Shown: positions 16,429-25,353 of the stretch, in pieces | How the letters are laid out: each line of letters begins with the position of its first letter | Numbering within the stretch: the stretch's first letter is position 1 | Origin: Streptomyces xinghaiensis S187 | Lineage (GTDB): Bacteria > Actinomycetota > Actinomycetes > Streptomycetales > Streptomycetaceae | Reading direction: 5' to 3' | Assembly (NCBI RefSeq): GCF_000220705.2 | Contig: NZ_CP023202.1 | Location: 5,610,501 to 5,674,500, forward strand | Length of the DNA: 64,000 bases | The notes under the pieces: model-generated | Told to the model about the DNA's origin: nothing | The model's input: only the letters and a program-made list of their open reading frames with translations | Databases searched by the model: none | Made by a program: the position numbers and the translations under genes

Positions 16429-16447
16429 TAAGGTAAGGTTTACCTGA
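16429..16447 (+). promoter_or_regulatory. iron box (DmdR1/IdeR-type operator)
   Basis: TAAGGTAAGGTTTACCTGA matches the 19-bp actinobacterial iron-box consensus TTAGGTTAGGCTCACCTAA at most positions. It lies 47 nt before the ferredoxin start. Iron-loaded DmdR/IdeR repressor would bind here, so the gene should be expressed when iron is scarce, when bacterioferritin stores must be released. Confidence 0.8.
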
Positions 16448-16494
16448 CTTTCCCCGTGGCCGGTGGGCCCGGCTGCCTGTCGGAGGTGAACCGC

Positions 16495-16797
16495 GTGTAC
16501 GTCTGCTCCTGTTTCGGCATCACCGAGCGGGACGTGCGCGAGCACGCGGACGCCGGGGCCTGCACACCGCGCCGGATCGCCTCGGCCTGCAAGGCGGGCA
16601 CCGACTGCGGCGGCTGTGTGCGGCGCATCCAGGCGCTGCTGGGGCGGGGCGTCGCCCCAGCAGCCCGGGAGGCGGCAGCCATCGCGCCGTCCACCGCGCC
16701 GTCCACCGCGGCGGTCCCGTCCGTCGCCCCGGTGATCCTCGCCGCCGCCCGGGCCGTGCGGGCCGCCCGCTCCGCGCGGGCGGCCGAGGCCGCCTGA
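16495..16797 (+). CDS. bfd: bacterioferritin-associated ferredoxin with Ala-rich tail
   Basis: A 100-residue [2Fe-2S] protein that donates electrons to bacterioferritin so that stored Fe3+ is reduced and released. The core of ~55 residues carries the BFD cysteines as VCSCFGITERDV (C-x-C) and CKAGTDCGGC (C..C-x2-C). The start is GTG at 16495, chosen because GGAGG at 16482-16486 has an 8-nt spacing; an in-frame GTG at 16486 is inside that site. The C-terminal ~45 residues are an Ala/Pro/Arg-rich low-complexity extension not present in E. coli Bfd. An iron box precedes it, and it converges on bfr 52 nt away. Confidence 0.92.
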   Translation: MYVCSCFGITERDVREHADAGACTPRRIASACKAGTDCGGCVRRIQALLGRGVAPAAREAAAIAPSTAPSTAAVPSVAPVILAAARAVRAARSARAAEAA

Positions 16798-16849
16798 ACG
16801 GAGCCCCGCGGGGCTGTCCGGCCGCCCGGGCCCGTACCGCTCGTGTCCC

Positions 16850-17350
16850 TCAGCCCGTGCTCGCCTGGCCCGACTCCTCGGCCGGGTCGACGAGCTGGGC
16901 GAGATAGAGGGGCTCCGTCAGCTTCTCGATCAGATCGAGCTGGGTGTCCAGGTAGTCGATGTGGTTCTCCTCGTCGGCGAGGATCGTCTCGAAGAGGTTG
17001 GCCGAGGTGATGTCGCCCTTGGAGCGCATGATCTCGATGCCGCGCCGCAGCCGGTCGATGGCCTCGACCTCCACCTCCCGGTCGGCACGGAACATCTCGC
17101 TCACCGTCTCGCCGATCCGTACGTGGAAGAGCCGCTGGTAGTTCGGCAGGCCCTCCAGGAAGAGGATGCGGTCGGTGAGCACCTCGGCGTGCTTCATCTC
17201 GTCGAAGGACTCGGCGCGGGTGTACGCGGCGAGCTTCACCCAGCCGTTGTGCTCCTGCTTCTTGGAGTGCAGGAAGTACTGGTTGACCGCGGTCAGCTCG
17301 GCGGTCAGCTGTTCGTTGAGGATCTCGATGATCTCGGGGTCGCCCTGCAT
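16850..17350 (-). CDS. bfr: bacterioferritin
   Basis: A 166-residue haem-containing ferritin that assembles into a 24-mer shell, oxidises Fe2+ and stores it as mineral. All di-iron ferroxidase ligands are present: E18, E51, H54, E94, E127 and H130. M52, the axial ligand of the inter-subunit haem, is in FDEMKHAE. The length is standard. The ATG at 17350 has GGAG about 7 nt upstream. It faces bfd tail to tail, so the storage protein and its release partner are adjacent but separately controlled. I see no convincing iron box upstream of bfr. Confidence 0.97.
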   Translation of the reverse strand: MQGDPEIIEILNEQLTAELTAVNQYFLHSKKQEHNGWVKLAAYTRAESFDEMKHAEVLTDRILFLEGLPNYQRLFHVRIGETVSEMFRADREVEVEAIDRLRRGIEIMRSKGDITSANLFETILADEENHIDYLDTQLDLIEKLTEPLYLAQLVDPAEESGQASTG

Positions 17351-17561
17351 CGCGGTGGCTCCTTCACCATCCGGGGAAAACGGACTGCATGGAATGAACT
17401 GGTGTGGGCGGTGCGAACGGGACGAACAGGCTGAGCGGCATGTTCGCCGGCCCGGCGCATCCTCGCACCGCCGCGAGGATTGATCCAGTAAGTCACCACT
17501 AACCCGAATTCATCCGCTTCATCCCGGCCCCGGTCACGTCCCGCTGCCGGGGTCTGTCACC

Positions 17562-18197
17562 ATGGACCCCATGGGTCAGCCGGAAAGCCGCGAAGGGGAA
17601 CAGTCGGTCCTTCCTCCCGGCCAGCGGCCGCAACGCGGCTGGCCGGTCACCCACTACGGGCCGGTGCCCAAGTTCAGACCCGAGCGCTGGGAATTCCGGA
17701 TCTTCGGGGCCCTGGCCGACCCGGCCGGCCGGGACCGCTGGAGCCACGAGGAATTCTCGGCGCTGCCCTACACGACGGTCACCGCCGACCTCCACTGCGT
17801 CACCAAGTTCTCCATGACGGATGCGGAATGGGGCGGTGTCGCCGCCCGTACGCTGCTGGGCCTCGCGCCGCCCGCGCCCGCCGTCACCCATGTCATGGCC
17901 TGGGCGGAGTACGGCTACAGCGCCAATATGCGGCTCTCCGACTTCGCCTCGGAACGAACCATCCTGGCCACCCACAAGGACGGCGAGCTCCTCACCGCCG
18001 AGCACGGCTTCCCGGTACGGCTGATCGTGCCGCACCTGTACGGCTGGAAGGGGCCCAAGTGGCTCCGGGGCATCGAGTACATGACCACCGACCGCCGCGG
18101 CTTCTGGGAGGAGCGGGGCTACCACAACCTGGGTGACCCCTGGCGCGAACAGCGCTACTCCTATCAGGAGGAGCCGGGTGAGGGCCCGGAGCTCTAG
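17562..18197 (+). CDS. sulfite-oxidase-like molybdopterin oxidoreductase
   Basis: A 211-residue soluble protein of the sulfite oxidase/MsrP molybdopterin superfamily. The molybdenum-ligating Cys is in TADLHCVTKFS. The following TLLGLAPPAP, AWAEYGYSANM, EHGFPVRLIVPHLYGWKGPKW and YMTTDRRGFWEERGYH segments are typical of the cytosolic subfamily that lacks the dimerisation domain. There is no signal peptide, unlike MsrP. The physiological substrate is not known for this subfamily. ATG codons at 17562 and 17571 are both possible starts. It converges on the endonuclease IV gene. Confidence 0.87.
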   Translation: MDPMGQPESREGEQSVLPPGQRPQRGWPVTHYGPVPKFRPERWEFRIFGALADPAGRDRWSHEEFSALPYTTVTADLHCVTKFSMTDAEWGGVAARTLLGLAPPAPAVTHVMAWAEYGYSANMRLSDFASERTILATHKDGELLTAEHGFPVRLIVPHLYGWKGPKWLRGIEYMTTDRRGFWEERGYHNLGDPWREQRYSYQEEPGEGPEL

Positions 18198-18263
18198 CGC
18201 CGCCGGCCGTGTGCCCGTCGCGGGCCGGGGCCGTCCGCGCGGGACCGCACGCCGCGCCCTCCG

Positions 18264-19178
18264 CTACGAGCCGGGGCCGCCGCCGTCCCGGAGTTCCTTG
18301 AGCAGGGCCACGTCCGCCGCGTGCCCCTCCTGGCCGCCCGGGGTCTCGATGACGAGCGGCACGCCCGCGGCCGCCGGGTGTGTGAACAGCTCGCGGAACG
18401 GCTCCGCCCCGATGTGGCCCCGGCCGATGTTCTCGTGCCGGTCCTTGTGCGCGCCGGTGACGTCCTTGGAGTCATTGGCGTGGATCAGCTTCAGCCGGCC
18501 CGGGCCGACCGTGTCCACCAGCTCGTCCAGCAGCGCCTTGGTGCCGCCCGGTGCCGCCAGGTCGTGCCCGGCGGCGAAGGCGTGGCAGGTGTCCAGGCAG
18601 ACGCCGAGCCGCGGATGGCGGTCGAGCGCGTCGAAGTACGGGCCCAGGTCCCCGGCGAGCGCGCAGAGCGAGGCGCCCTGGCCGGCGGTCGGCTCCAGCA
18701 GCAGCCACGGGTCGTCGTCGTGCGTCAGCTCGTCCAGCAGCGGCAGCACCCGCTCCCGTACCTGGGCGAGCGCCGTGGCCCGGTCCCGGCCCCCGGTGGC
18801 CGAGCCGGTGTGGACGACGACGCCCCGCGCGCCGATCGCCCGGCCGCGCCGGAGCGAATGCCGCAGGGACCGGACGGAGCGCTCGGTGGTCGCCTCGGTG
18901 TGCGAGCCGAAGTTGATGAGGTAGGGCGCGTGGACGTACGCGGGCAGCGCCTCGGCGGCACAGGCGGCGCGGAACGCCTCGTCCTGCGCCGGGGAGCCCG
19001 CCGGGGTCGCCCAGCCGCGCGGATTGGCGACGAACACCTGCACGGACTCGGCGCCGATCTCCCGGGCGTGGGCCAGCCCTCGCGCGGCGAGCCCGCCGGC
19101 CACCCGGACATGGCTGCCGACGGGGTTCCGGGTGCGGGCGGGGGAGGGGGCCGGGGCGGGGACGTACGGGGCGCTCAC
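18264..19178 (-). CDS. nfo: deoxyribonuclease IV (AP endonuclease)
   Basis: A 304-residue TIM-barrel AP endonuclease of the Nfo/EndoIV family, which cuts 5' of abasic sites in base excision repair. Metal-ligand segments are all present: GSHVRVAGG, VHAPYLINFGS, VVVHTGS, LLLEPTAGQG, CLDTCHAFAAGHD, LIHANDSK, DRHENIGRGHIG and VIETPGG. The GTG at 19178 follows GGAGG with very short spacing, so the exact start is uncertain; the conserved domain begins about 20 residues in, after a Pro/Ala stretch. A gap of about 110 bp separates it from the upstream SGNH gene, so it may have its own promoter. Confidence 0.92.
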   Translation of the reverse strand: MSAPYVPAPAPSPARTRNPVGSHVRVAGGLAARGLAHAREIGAESVQVFVANPRGWATPAGSPAQDEAFRAACAAEALPAYVHAPYLINFGSHTEATTERSVRSLRHSLRRGRAIGARGVVVHTGSATGGRDRATALAQVRERVLPLLDELTHDDDPWLLLEPTAGQGASLCALAGDLGPYFDALDRHPRLGVCLDTCHAFAAGHDLAAPGGTKALLDELVDTVGPGRLKLIHANDSKDVTGAHKDRHENIGRGHIGAEPFRELFTHPAAAGVPLVIETPGGQEGHAADVALLKELRDGGGPGS

Positions 19179-19287
19179 CCCTCCAGGGTGCCAGGCGGCC
19201 GGAGCGGCCCGGCGGCCGGGCCGCCCGGCCTGCGCACACGTCGTCCCCGGCCGGGCTCCTCCCCCCCGCCGGACCGGGGACGCCGGT

Positions 19288-20472
19288 TCAGGCACGCCCG
19301 GCGGCGAACGGGCCTCCCGGGGCGAAGGCGAGGGCGGCGAAACGTTCGCCGATGCGGCGGTGCGCGGCGGCGTCCGGGTGGAGCCGGTCGGGCAGCGGCA
19401 GTTCGGCGGCGTCCGCCTCGCCGTAGAGCGCGCGGCCGTCGAGATGGTGCAGGTTCGGGTCCTCGGCGGCCCGCTGCTCCACGAGGCGGCTCAGCTCCTC
19501 CCGGATGACGCGCAGCGTCAGCTTTCCGGCGGCGCGCTCGGCGGGGTCGCCCAGGGCCCGGAACCCGAGCTTCCCCTCGGCGAGCCGGCTGAGGTCCGGC
19601 CCGCTGGGGCCGGGGGTGTCCTCGTGGATGGGGCACAGCACGGGGGAGACGACGAGCAGCGGCATGGCGGAGTGGCCCTCGCGGACGGTGTCGAGGAAGC
19701 CGTGCACCGCGGGGCCGAAGGCCCGCAGCCGCATCAGGTCCGTGTTGACGAGATTGATGCCGATCTTGACGCTGATCAGATCCGCGGGGGTGTCGCGCAG
19801 GGCGCGGGCGGTGAACGGGTCGAGCAGGGCGCCGCCGCCCAGCCCCAGATTGATCAGTTCCACGCCGCCGAGCGAGGCGGCCAGCGCCGGCCAGGTGGTG
19901 GCCGGGCTCGCGGCGTCGGAGCCGTGGCTGATCGAACTCCCGTGGTGCAGCCACACCCTGCGGTCCCCGGCCGGCAGCGGCTCGACGGGGGCGTCGGTGC
20001 GCAGGGCGACGAGTTCGGTGGTCTCGTTGTGCGGCAGCCAGATCTCGACGTCCTTGACGCCGCCGGGCAGGCCGGTGAAGCGGGCGGTGCCGGCCGGGCC
20101 GGGCCGTTTCTCGGCGCTTCCGGTGGCCATGTCGATGAGCAGGGTGTTGCCGCCCGTGACGCTCGCCCGACCGGCCGGGCGGCCGTCGACGAGCAGGTCG
20201 TACAGGCCGTCCGGGCGGGGCGGGGCGCCGTTGTAGACCCGTTTGGTGGGGAGGGTGTCCAGCTCGACGGCGGTGGCCCGGGTGCGGAAGACCAGCCGGA
20301 CGCCCGAGGGCTGGGACTCCGCCAGGGCCAGCTGCCCGTCGGCGCACTGGGCGCGGGCCCGGGCGGGCAGCCGGTGCGGGAGCAGGCCGTGCTCGGTGCG
20401 CTCCAGGTCGAGGGCGCCGCGCAGCAGGTCCGCGGTGACGGGGGTGGTGATCCAGGGGCGCTCGGTGGGCAC
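19288..20472 (-). CDS. SGNH/GDSL-type hydrolase
   Basis: A 394-residue two-domain protein. Residues ~1-185 form a beta-rich N-terminal domain. The C-terminal half is an SGNH hydrolase with HHGSSISHGSD (block I, nucleophile Ser), LGLGGGALLDP (block II Gly), a GIN-type turn (SVKIGINLV, block III Asn) and LHPDAAAH (block V Asp and His). Such enzymes deacylate lipids, sugars or polysaccharides; the substrate cannot be read from sequence. No signal peptide, so it is probably cytosolic. The GTG at 20472 has GAGG 6 nt upstream and was preferred to a longer open frame. The TetR gene lies upstream in the same direction, with about 100 bp between. Confidence 0.87.
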   Translation of the reverse strand: MPTERPWITTPVTADLLRGALDLERTEHGLLPHRLPARARAQCADGQLALAESQPSGVRLVFRTRATAVELDTLPTKRVYNGAPPRPDGLYDLLVDGRPAGRASVTGGNTLLIDMATGSAEKRPGPAGTARFTGLPGGVKDVEIWLPHNETTELVALRTDAPVEPLPAGDRRVWLHHGSSISHGSDAASPATTWPALAASLGGVELINLGLGGGALLDPFTARALRDTPADLISVKIGINLVNTDLMRLRAFGPAVHGFLDTVREGHSAMPLLVVSPVLCPIHEDTPGPSGPDLSRLAEGKLGFRALGDPAERAAGKLTLRVIREELSRLVEQRAAEDPNLHHLDGRALYGEADAAELPLPDRLHPDAAAHRRIGERFAALAFAPGGPFAAGRA

Positions 20473-20575
20473 GGCAGACCTCGCTGAGTGGGATACGGGG
20501 GCGCCGCCGCCGGTCCGGGGTGCCCGCACCGGCGACGGTCCGCCCCCGGACGGACGGTGCGGGCTCCGGCCGGGG

Positions 20576-21190
20576 TCAGGGCGCGGGCGGAGGTGTGGGC
20601 TGAGGTGCGGGGGAGGGCGCCGGGGGTGCGGGCCAGTTCCGCAGCAGGGCGTCGAGGGCGTCCAGGATCCTCGGCCAGGTCTCCTGCGGTCCGGGCGCGC
20701 TGTGGCCGAACGCCCCGCCCGTCTCCAGGGTGACGAAGCCGTGGAAGACGCTGCCCAGCAGCCGGACGGCGTGCGTCTGGTCCGGCTCCGTCAGGTCGTA
20801 GCCGCGCAGGACCGCCCGCGTCATCCCGGAGTGCCGGGGGCCGGCGCTCGCGGCGGCCGTCCCGGGGTCGAGCCGCAGCTGGGCCGCGGCGTAACGGCCG
20901 GGGTGTTCCCGGGCGTAGTCGCGGTAGACGTCTCCCAGGGCGGCCAGGGCGTCCTTCCCGGCCCGTCCGGCCAGGGCCGCGGCGCCCCGGTCGGCGAGTT
21001 CCTCCAGGGCGAGGAGGGCGATCCTCGTCCGGAGGTCCCGGGAGTTCTTCACGTGCGAGTACAGACTCGCCACCTTGACGTCGAACCGCCGGGCGAGCGC
21101 CGAGAGGGTCACCTCGTCGAACCCGGCCTCGTCGGCCAGTTCCGCTCCCGCCCGGGTCAGGCGCTCGGCGGTCAGTCCTGCGCGTGCCAT
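20576..21190 (-). CDS. TetR-family regulator (WHG-type C-terminal domain)
   Basis: A 204-residue repressor. Residues ~5-55 are the TetR helix-turn-helix (AGFDEVTLSALARRFDVKVASLYSHVKN). The ligand-binding half contains SVFHGFVTLETGGAFG, the signature of the WHG C-terminal domain, and a Pro-rich tail ends the protein. A perfect 10-bp inverted repeat lies between it and the divergent FBP-domain gene, 34 bp from this start. This implies autoregulation plus control of the neighbour. The ligand is unknown. Confidence 0.93.
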   Translation of the reverse strand: MARAGLTAERLTRAGAELADEAGFDEVTLSALARRFDVKVASLYSHVKNSRDLRTRIALLALEELADRGAAALAGRAGKDALAALGDVYRDYAREHPGRYAAAQLRLDPGTAAASAGPRHSGMTRAVLRGYDLTEPDQTHAVRLLGSVFHGFVTLETGGAFGHSAPGPQETWPRILDALDALLRNWPAPPAPSPAPQPTPPPAP

Positions 21191-21223
21191 GCTCCTCCTC
21201 CTCTGTTCCGGCAGCCATTATGC

Positions 21224-21248
21224 ATTTGCCTAATAGGCTTAGGCAAAT
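21224..21248. promoter_or_regulatory. TetR operator, perfect 10-bp inverted repeat
   Basis: ATTTGCCTAA-TAGGC-TTAGGCAAAT, with arms 21224-21233 and 21239-21248. It is centred in the 71-bp gap between the divergent tetR and FBP genes and abuts the TAGCGT -10 candidate of the latter. Its AT-rich arms stand out from the surrounding GC-rich DNA. Confidence 0.85.
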
Positions 21249-21261
21249 TAGCGTGTCTTAT

Positions 21262-21753
21262 ATGAAACCGCTGACCGAGCGAGAGATCCGCGCCGCGTTC
21301 GTGAACTGCACCAAGGGCGAGGCGAAGCGCCTGTCCGTCCCCCGCGACCTGGGCGACCGCCCCTGGGAAGACCTGGACTACCTCGGCTGGCGGGACCCAC
21401 TGGCTCCCGGCCGCGCCTACCTCGTCGCCGAGCTGGACGGCCGTTCGCGGGCCCTCGCGCTGCGCTGCTCCGGCGCCTCCCCCCGGACGGCGCGGCGCAG
21501 CATGTGCTCGGTGTGCGTGACCACCCACACCGGGGGCGTCTCCCTGATGGTCGCGCCGAAGGCGGGGAAGGCCGGCCGGCAGGGCGACTCGGTGGGCATA
21601 TACCTGTGCGGCGACCTCGCCTGCTCGCTGTACGCACGGGGCCTGAAGGACGCCGGCCCCGGCGCGCGGCTCCACGAGACGCTCACCACGGAGGAGAAGA
21701 TCCAGCGGACCGTGGCGAACCTCTCCGCGTTCGTCGCCAAGGTCACCGCCTGA
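21262..21753 (+). CDS. FBP-domain zinc-finger protein
   Basis: A 163-residue protein carrying the FBP C-terminal treble-clef zinc-finger domain, named after a fibronectin-binding protein and found with EF-G-like proteins in some bacteria. Likely zinc ligands are SMCSVC (C-x2-C) and LCGDLACS (C-x4-C), with the conserved HTGGVSLMVA between them. The N-terminus MKPLTEREIRAAFVNCTKGEAKRL is also typical. The ATG at 21262 has no Shine-Dalgarno but has TAGCGT 7 nt upstream (21249-21254), so it is probably leaderless. It is divergent from a TetR regulator across a perfect operator. The role may be in translation or ribosome handling, but this is not proven for the family. Confidence 0.85.
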   Translation: MKPLTEREIRAAFVNCTKGEAKRLSVPRDLGDRPWEDLDYLGWRDPLAPGRAYLVAELDGRSRALALRCSGASPRTARRSMCSVCVTTHTGGVSLMVAPKAGKAGRQGDSVGIYLCGDLACSLYARGLKDAGPGARLHETLTTEEKIQRTVANLSAFVAKVTA

Positions 21754-21822
21754 CCCCGGCAACCGGCGCGGCCCGCCGCCGGGGGACACCGCGAACCGCG
21801 GACCTCCCCGTGGCGAGCGCCC

Positions 21823-23844
21823 CTACCGGACGCGGAGCGTGATCGTGCTGCCCTTCGGCGCCTCGTCGCCCGCGTCGACCGACTGGTCGAAGACCGTGTC
21901 ACCGAAGAAGAACCGGCGGATCTTCACCTCGAAGCCCAGCTCCTCCAGCTCGCTCCGGGCCTCCTCGGCGTCGGCGCCCTCGACGTCCGGCACCGTGATC
22001 ATCTCGGGCCCCCGGGAGAGGGTGAGCGTGACCGTGTCGCCCTGCGCGAGGGTGGTCCCCTCGGCCGGTGACTGCTCGGCCACCGCGCCCTTCTCCTCCT
22101 CGGAGAAGACCCGCTCCGGGGCGATCCGCACCTTCAGGCCCGCGTCCTCCAGCGTCTGCCGGGCGTCGCCCGCCGGTTCGCCGGTCACGCCGGGCGTCTC
22201 CACGGGCTCGCCCCGGGAGACGGTGAGGGCGACGGCCGTGTCGGGCTTCCGCTCGGTGCCCGCCTTCGGGCGGGTGGAGACCACCGCGCCCCGGGCGACC
22301 GTGTCGTGGAAGGTGTCCGTGACCACGCCGGGCACCAGGCCCAGCTCCTTGAGCCGGTCCTTGGCCTTCCCCAGCGGTACGCCCCGCAGATCCGGGATCT
22401 CCACCACGTCCGGGCCCCTGGAGACGAGGAGCGTGACCGTGCCGGTGTCGCGGATGCGGGCGCCGCGCTCCGGGTCGGTGCTGATCACGCGGCCGCGCTC
22501 CACGACGTCGCTGAAGCCCTCCTCCACCTCGACGTCCAGCCCGGCGGAGCGCAGGGTCTTCTCGGCCGCGGCCCGCGGCTCGCCCAGCACCCCCGGGACC
22601 CGGGTGAACTGGCCCGAGTTGATGTACCAGACCCCCAGGACGCTGCCCAGGAGCAGCAGCCCGGCGGTGATCAGCGGCAGCAGCCGCCGGCGCCGCAGCG
22701 CGCGCCCGGCGGGCGCGGTCGGGACGGCGGAGGACCCGGGCCCCGGCGCGTCCGGCGGCGGCACCTCCAGGCGGCTGGTGCGCTCCAGGCCGTCCTCGCG
22801 GTGCAGGGCGGCGGTGCTCTCGTACGGCTCGCGGCCCGGCCCGCCCCGGTGGGCCGTGGAGCCCGCCGCGGCCGCCGCGGCGCGGGTGCGGGGCAGCACG
22901 CTCGTACGGTCCTCGCTGCCCGCGGCCGCGGGCGTCAGGGCCTGCGGCGGCACCGCGTCCAGCTCGGCGCCGGTGAGCCCGGCGCGCACCTCCCGGGCCG
23001 CGGCGAGCATCGCGGCCGCGTCCGCCGGGCGTGCCGCGGGGGTGCGGGCGGTGGCCTCGCACACCAGCCGGTCCAGCCCGGGGGCCAGGCCGGGCACGGC
23101 GGCCGACGGCGGCGGTACGTCCTCGTGGAGATGCTGGTAGAGCACCTGGGCGGGGGTGCCGCCGGCGTGCGGCTTGGCACCCGTCAGCATCTCGTACAGC
23201 ACGATGCCGCAGGCGTAGACGTCGACGCGGGGGTCGGCGGTGCCGTGCTCGATCTGCTCGGGGGCGAGATACGAGACCGTGCCGAGCAGGGTGCCGGGGG
23301 AGGCGGTGGTGTCCGTGTCCACGGCCCGCACCAGGCCGAAGTCGGCGACCTTGACCCGGCCGTCGTCGCCGATCAGGACGTTCTCCGGCTTCATGTCGCG
23401 GTGGACCAGCCCGCCGAGGTGCGCGGCGCCGAGCGCGGCGAGCACGGGCTCCAGAATGTCCAGGGCGGCCCGGGGGCGGAGCGCGCCGCGCTCGCGCAGC
23501 ACGTCGCGCAGGGTGCACCCGGCGACGTACTCCATGGCGAGGAAGACGTGGGTGCCGTCGTCGCCCTGGTCGTACACCCCGACGACATTGGGGTGGTCGA
23601 GCCGGGCCACGGCCTTCGCCTCGCGGATGAACCGCTCGACGAAGGCGGCGTCGGCCGCGAGCCCCGGGTGCATCACCTTGAGCGCGAGCACACGGTCGAG
23701 CCGGGTGTCGAGACCCCGGTAGACGGTGGCCATACCGCCGGTGGCGATCCGCGCGTCGATCCGGTAGCGGCCGTCGAGCACCTGCCCGACCAGCGGGTCC
23801 TCCCGGCGCGGGCCGGGAGAGGGGTCCTGCAGGGTCGTATCCAC
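21823..23844 (-). CDS. PASTA-domain Ser/Thr protein kinase (PknB/Stk1 type)
   Basis: A 673-residue membrane receptor kinase. The N-terminal kinase domain (about 20-280) has the Gly-rich loop TGGMATVYRG, the ATP-binding Lys in ALKVM, HRDMKPENV with the catalytic Asp, and the DFGLVRA metal loop. A juxtamembrane region rich in Ala and Pro precedes one transmembrane helix (LLPLITAGLLLLGSVLGVWY). Outside the cell are four PASTA repeats, which in this family bind muropeptides or lipid II. These kinases tune cell-wall synthesis and division. The GTG at 23844 is preceded at 7 nt by TAGACT, so it is probably leaderless; the open frame extends much further but is Pro/Ala-rich there. Confidence 0.95.
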   Translation of the reverse strand: MDTTLQDPSPGPRREDPLVGQVLDGRYRIDARIATGGMATVYRGLDTRLDRVLALKVMHPGLAADAAFVERFIREAKAVARLDHPNVVGVYDQGDDGTHVFLAMEYVAGCTLRDVLRERGALRPRAALDILEPVLAALGAAHLGGLVHRDMKPENVLIGDDGRVKVADFGLVRAVDTDTTASPGTLLGTVSYLAPEQIEHGTADPRVDVYACGIVLYEMLTGAKPHAGGTPAQVLYQHLHEDVPPPSAAVPGLAPGLDRLVCEATARTPAARPADAAAMLAAAREVRAGLTGAELDAVPPQALTPAAAGSEDRTSVLPRTRAAAAAAGSTAHRGGPGREPYESTAALHREDGLERTSRLEVPPPDAPGPGSSAVPTAPAGRALRRRRLLPLITAGLLLLGSVLGVWYINSGQFTRVPGVLGEPRAAAEKTLRSAGLDVEVEEGFSDVVERGRVISTDPERGARIRDTGTVTLLVSRGPDVVEIPDLRGVPLGKAKDRLKELGLVPGVVTDTFHDTVARGAVVSTRPKAGTERKPDTAVALTVSRGEPVETPGVTGEPAGDARQTLEDAGLKVRIAPERVFSEEEKGAVAEQSPAEGTTLAQGDTVTLTLSRGPEMITVPDVEGADAEEARSELEELGFEVKIRRFFFGDTVFDQSVDAGDEAPKGSTITLRVR

Positions 23845-23851
23845 GCTGGTG

Positions 23852-23857
23852 AGTCTA
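23852..23857 (-). promoter_or_regulatory. -10 element, leaderless-type start of PASTA kinase
   Basis: TAGACT on the minus strand, 7 nt from the GTG at 23844, with no ribosome binding site. The remaining ~370 bp up to the thiG stop at 24226 hold no gene I can support, apart from the CCGTC repeat described separately. Confidence 0.5.
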
Positions 23858-24150
23858 CGAGCCGGGGCGTGCGGTGCGGGCCCTCCCCGGTGCGCCCGTG
23901 GCCGCACTGCTACCGGAATGTGACAGCGGGTGGGAAACGGGCGGGCGGCCGGGCCCGGGGCCGCACCGGCCGCCCCGTGAGCGGCCGTTGAGGCGTACGG
24001 CGGCGGGGCGGCGGCGGGCGGCGGGGCGGGCGCGGAGGCGGACGTGAGTCCCGTCACGGCTCCCGGGCCGTGCCGTCGCGGCGGTGGGACCGGAGGCCGC
24101 GCCGGCCGGGTCCCGGTGCCGCCCCCGGCCCGGCGCGTGCCCAGCTGCTC

Positions 24151-24189
24151 TCCGTCCCGTCCCGTCCCGTTCCGTCCCGTCCCGTTCCG
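24151..24189. repeat. CCGTC/CCGTT pentamer tandem repeat
   Basis: Seven to eight consecutive 5-bp units (TCCCG/TTCCG) lie between the PASTA kinase and thiG. It is a simple-sequence tract in non-coding DNA, and its length is likely to vary between strains. Confidence 0.7.
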
Positions 24190-24225
24190 ATCCGCGGCCG
24201 GTCCGCCGCGCCCTCCGTCAGCCCG

Positions 24226-25128
<903 letters not shown>

Positions 25129-25353
25129 TCAGCCTCCCTGGACGGCGGTGAGGATCTCGACGCGGTCGCCGTCGCCGAGCCGGGTGGCGGGCCAGTCGCC
25201 GCGCGGGACGACGGTCTCGTTGACGGCGGCGGCGACCCCGGTGCGGGCCCGGGTGAAGCCGGCGACCAGCGCGTCCAGCGTGGTGCCCGCGGGCAGGTCG
25301 CGGGAGGCCCCGTTGACGGAGACGGTCACGGTCGTGTTGACGTTGACGGTCAT
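25129..25353 (-). CDS. thiS: sulfur carrier protein ThiS
   Basis: A 74-residue ubiquitin-fold sulfur carrier ending in the obligatory Gly-Gly, which is adenylated and thiocarboxylated before giving sulfur to ThiG. The beta-grasp pattern TVSVNGASRDLPAGTTLDALV and the RVEILTAVQGG end are clear. Its ATG overlaps the thiO stop (ATGA), and it is 3 nt from thiG. The first ~8 residues (Thr/Val/Asn repeats) may be dispensable. Confidence 0.95.
   Translation of the reverse strand: MTVNVNTTVTVSVNGASRDLPAGTTLDALVAGFTRARTGVAAAVNETVVPRGDWPATRLGDGDRVEILTAVQGG

Noticed and set aside
17483..17510. Iron box or Fur-type operator upstream of bfr
   Set aside because: The TTAGTGGTGACTTA-like stretch matches the consensus too poorly.
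24151..24189. CRISPR or regulatory array
   Set aside because: It is a simple pentamer microsatellite.
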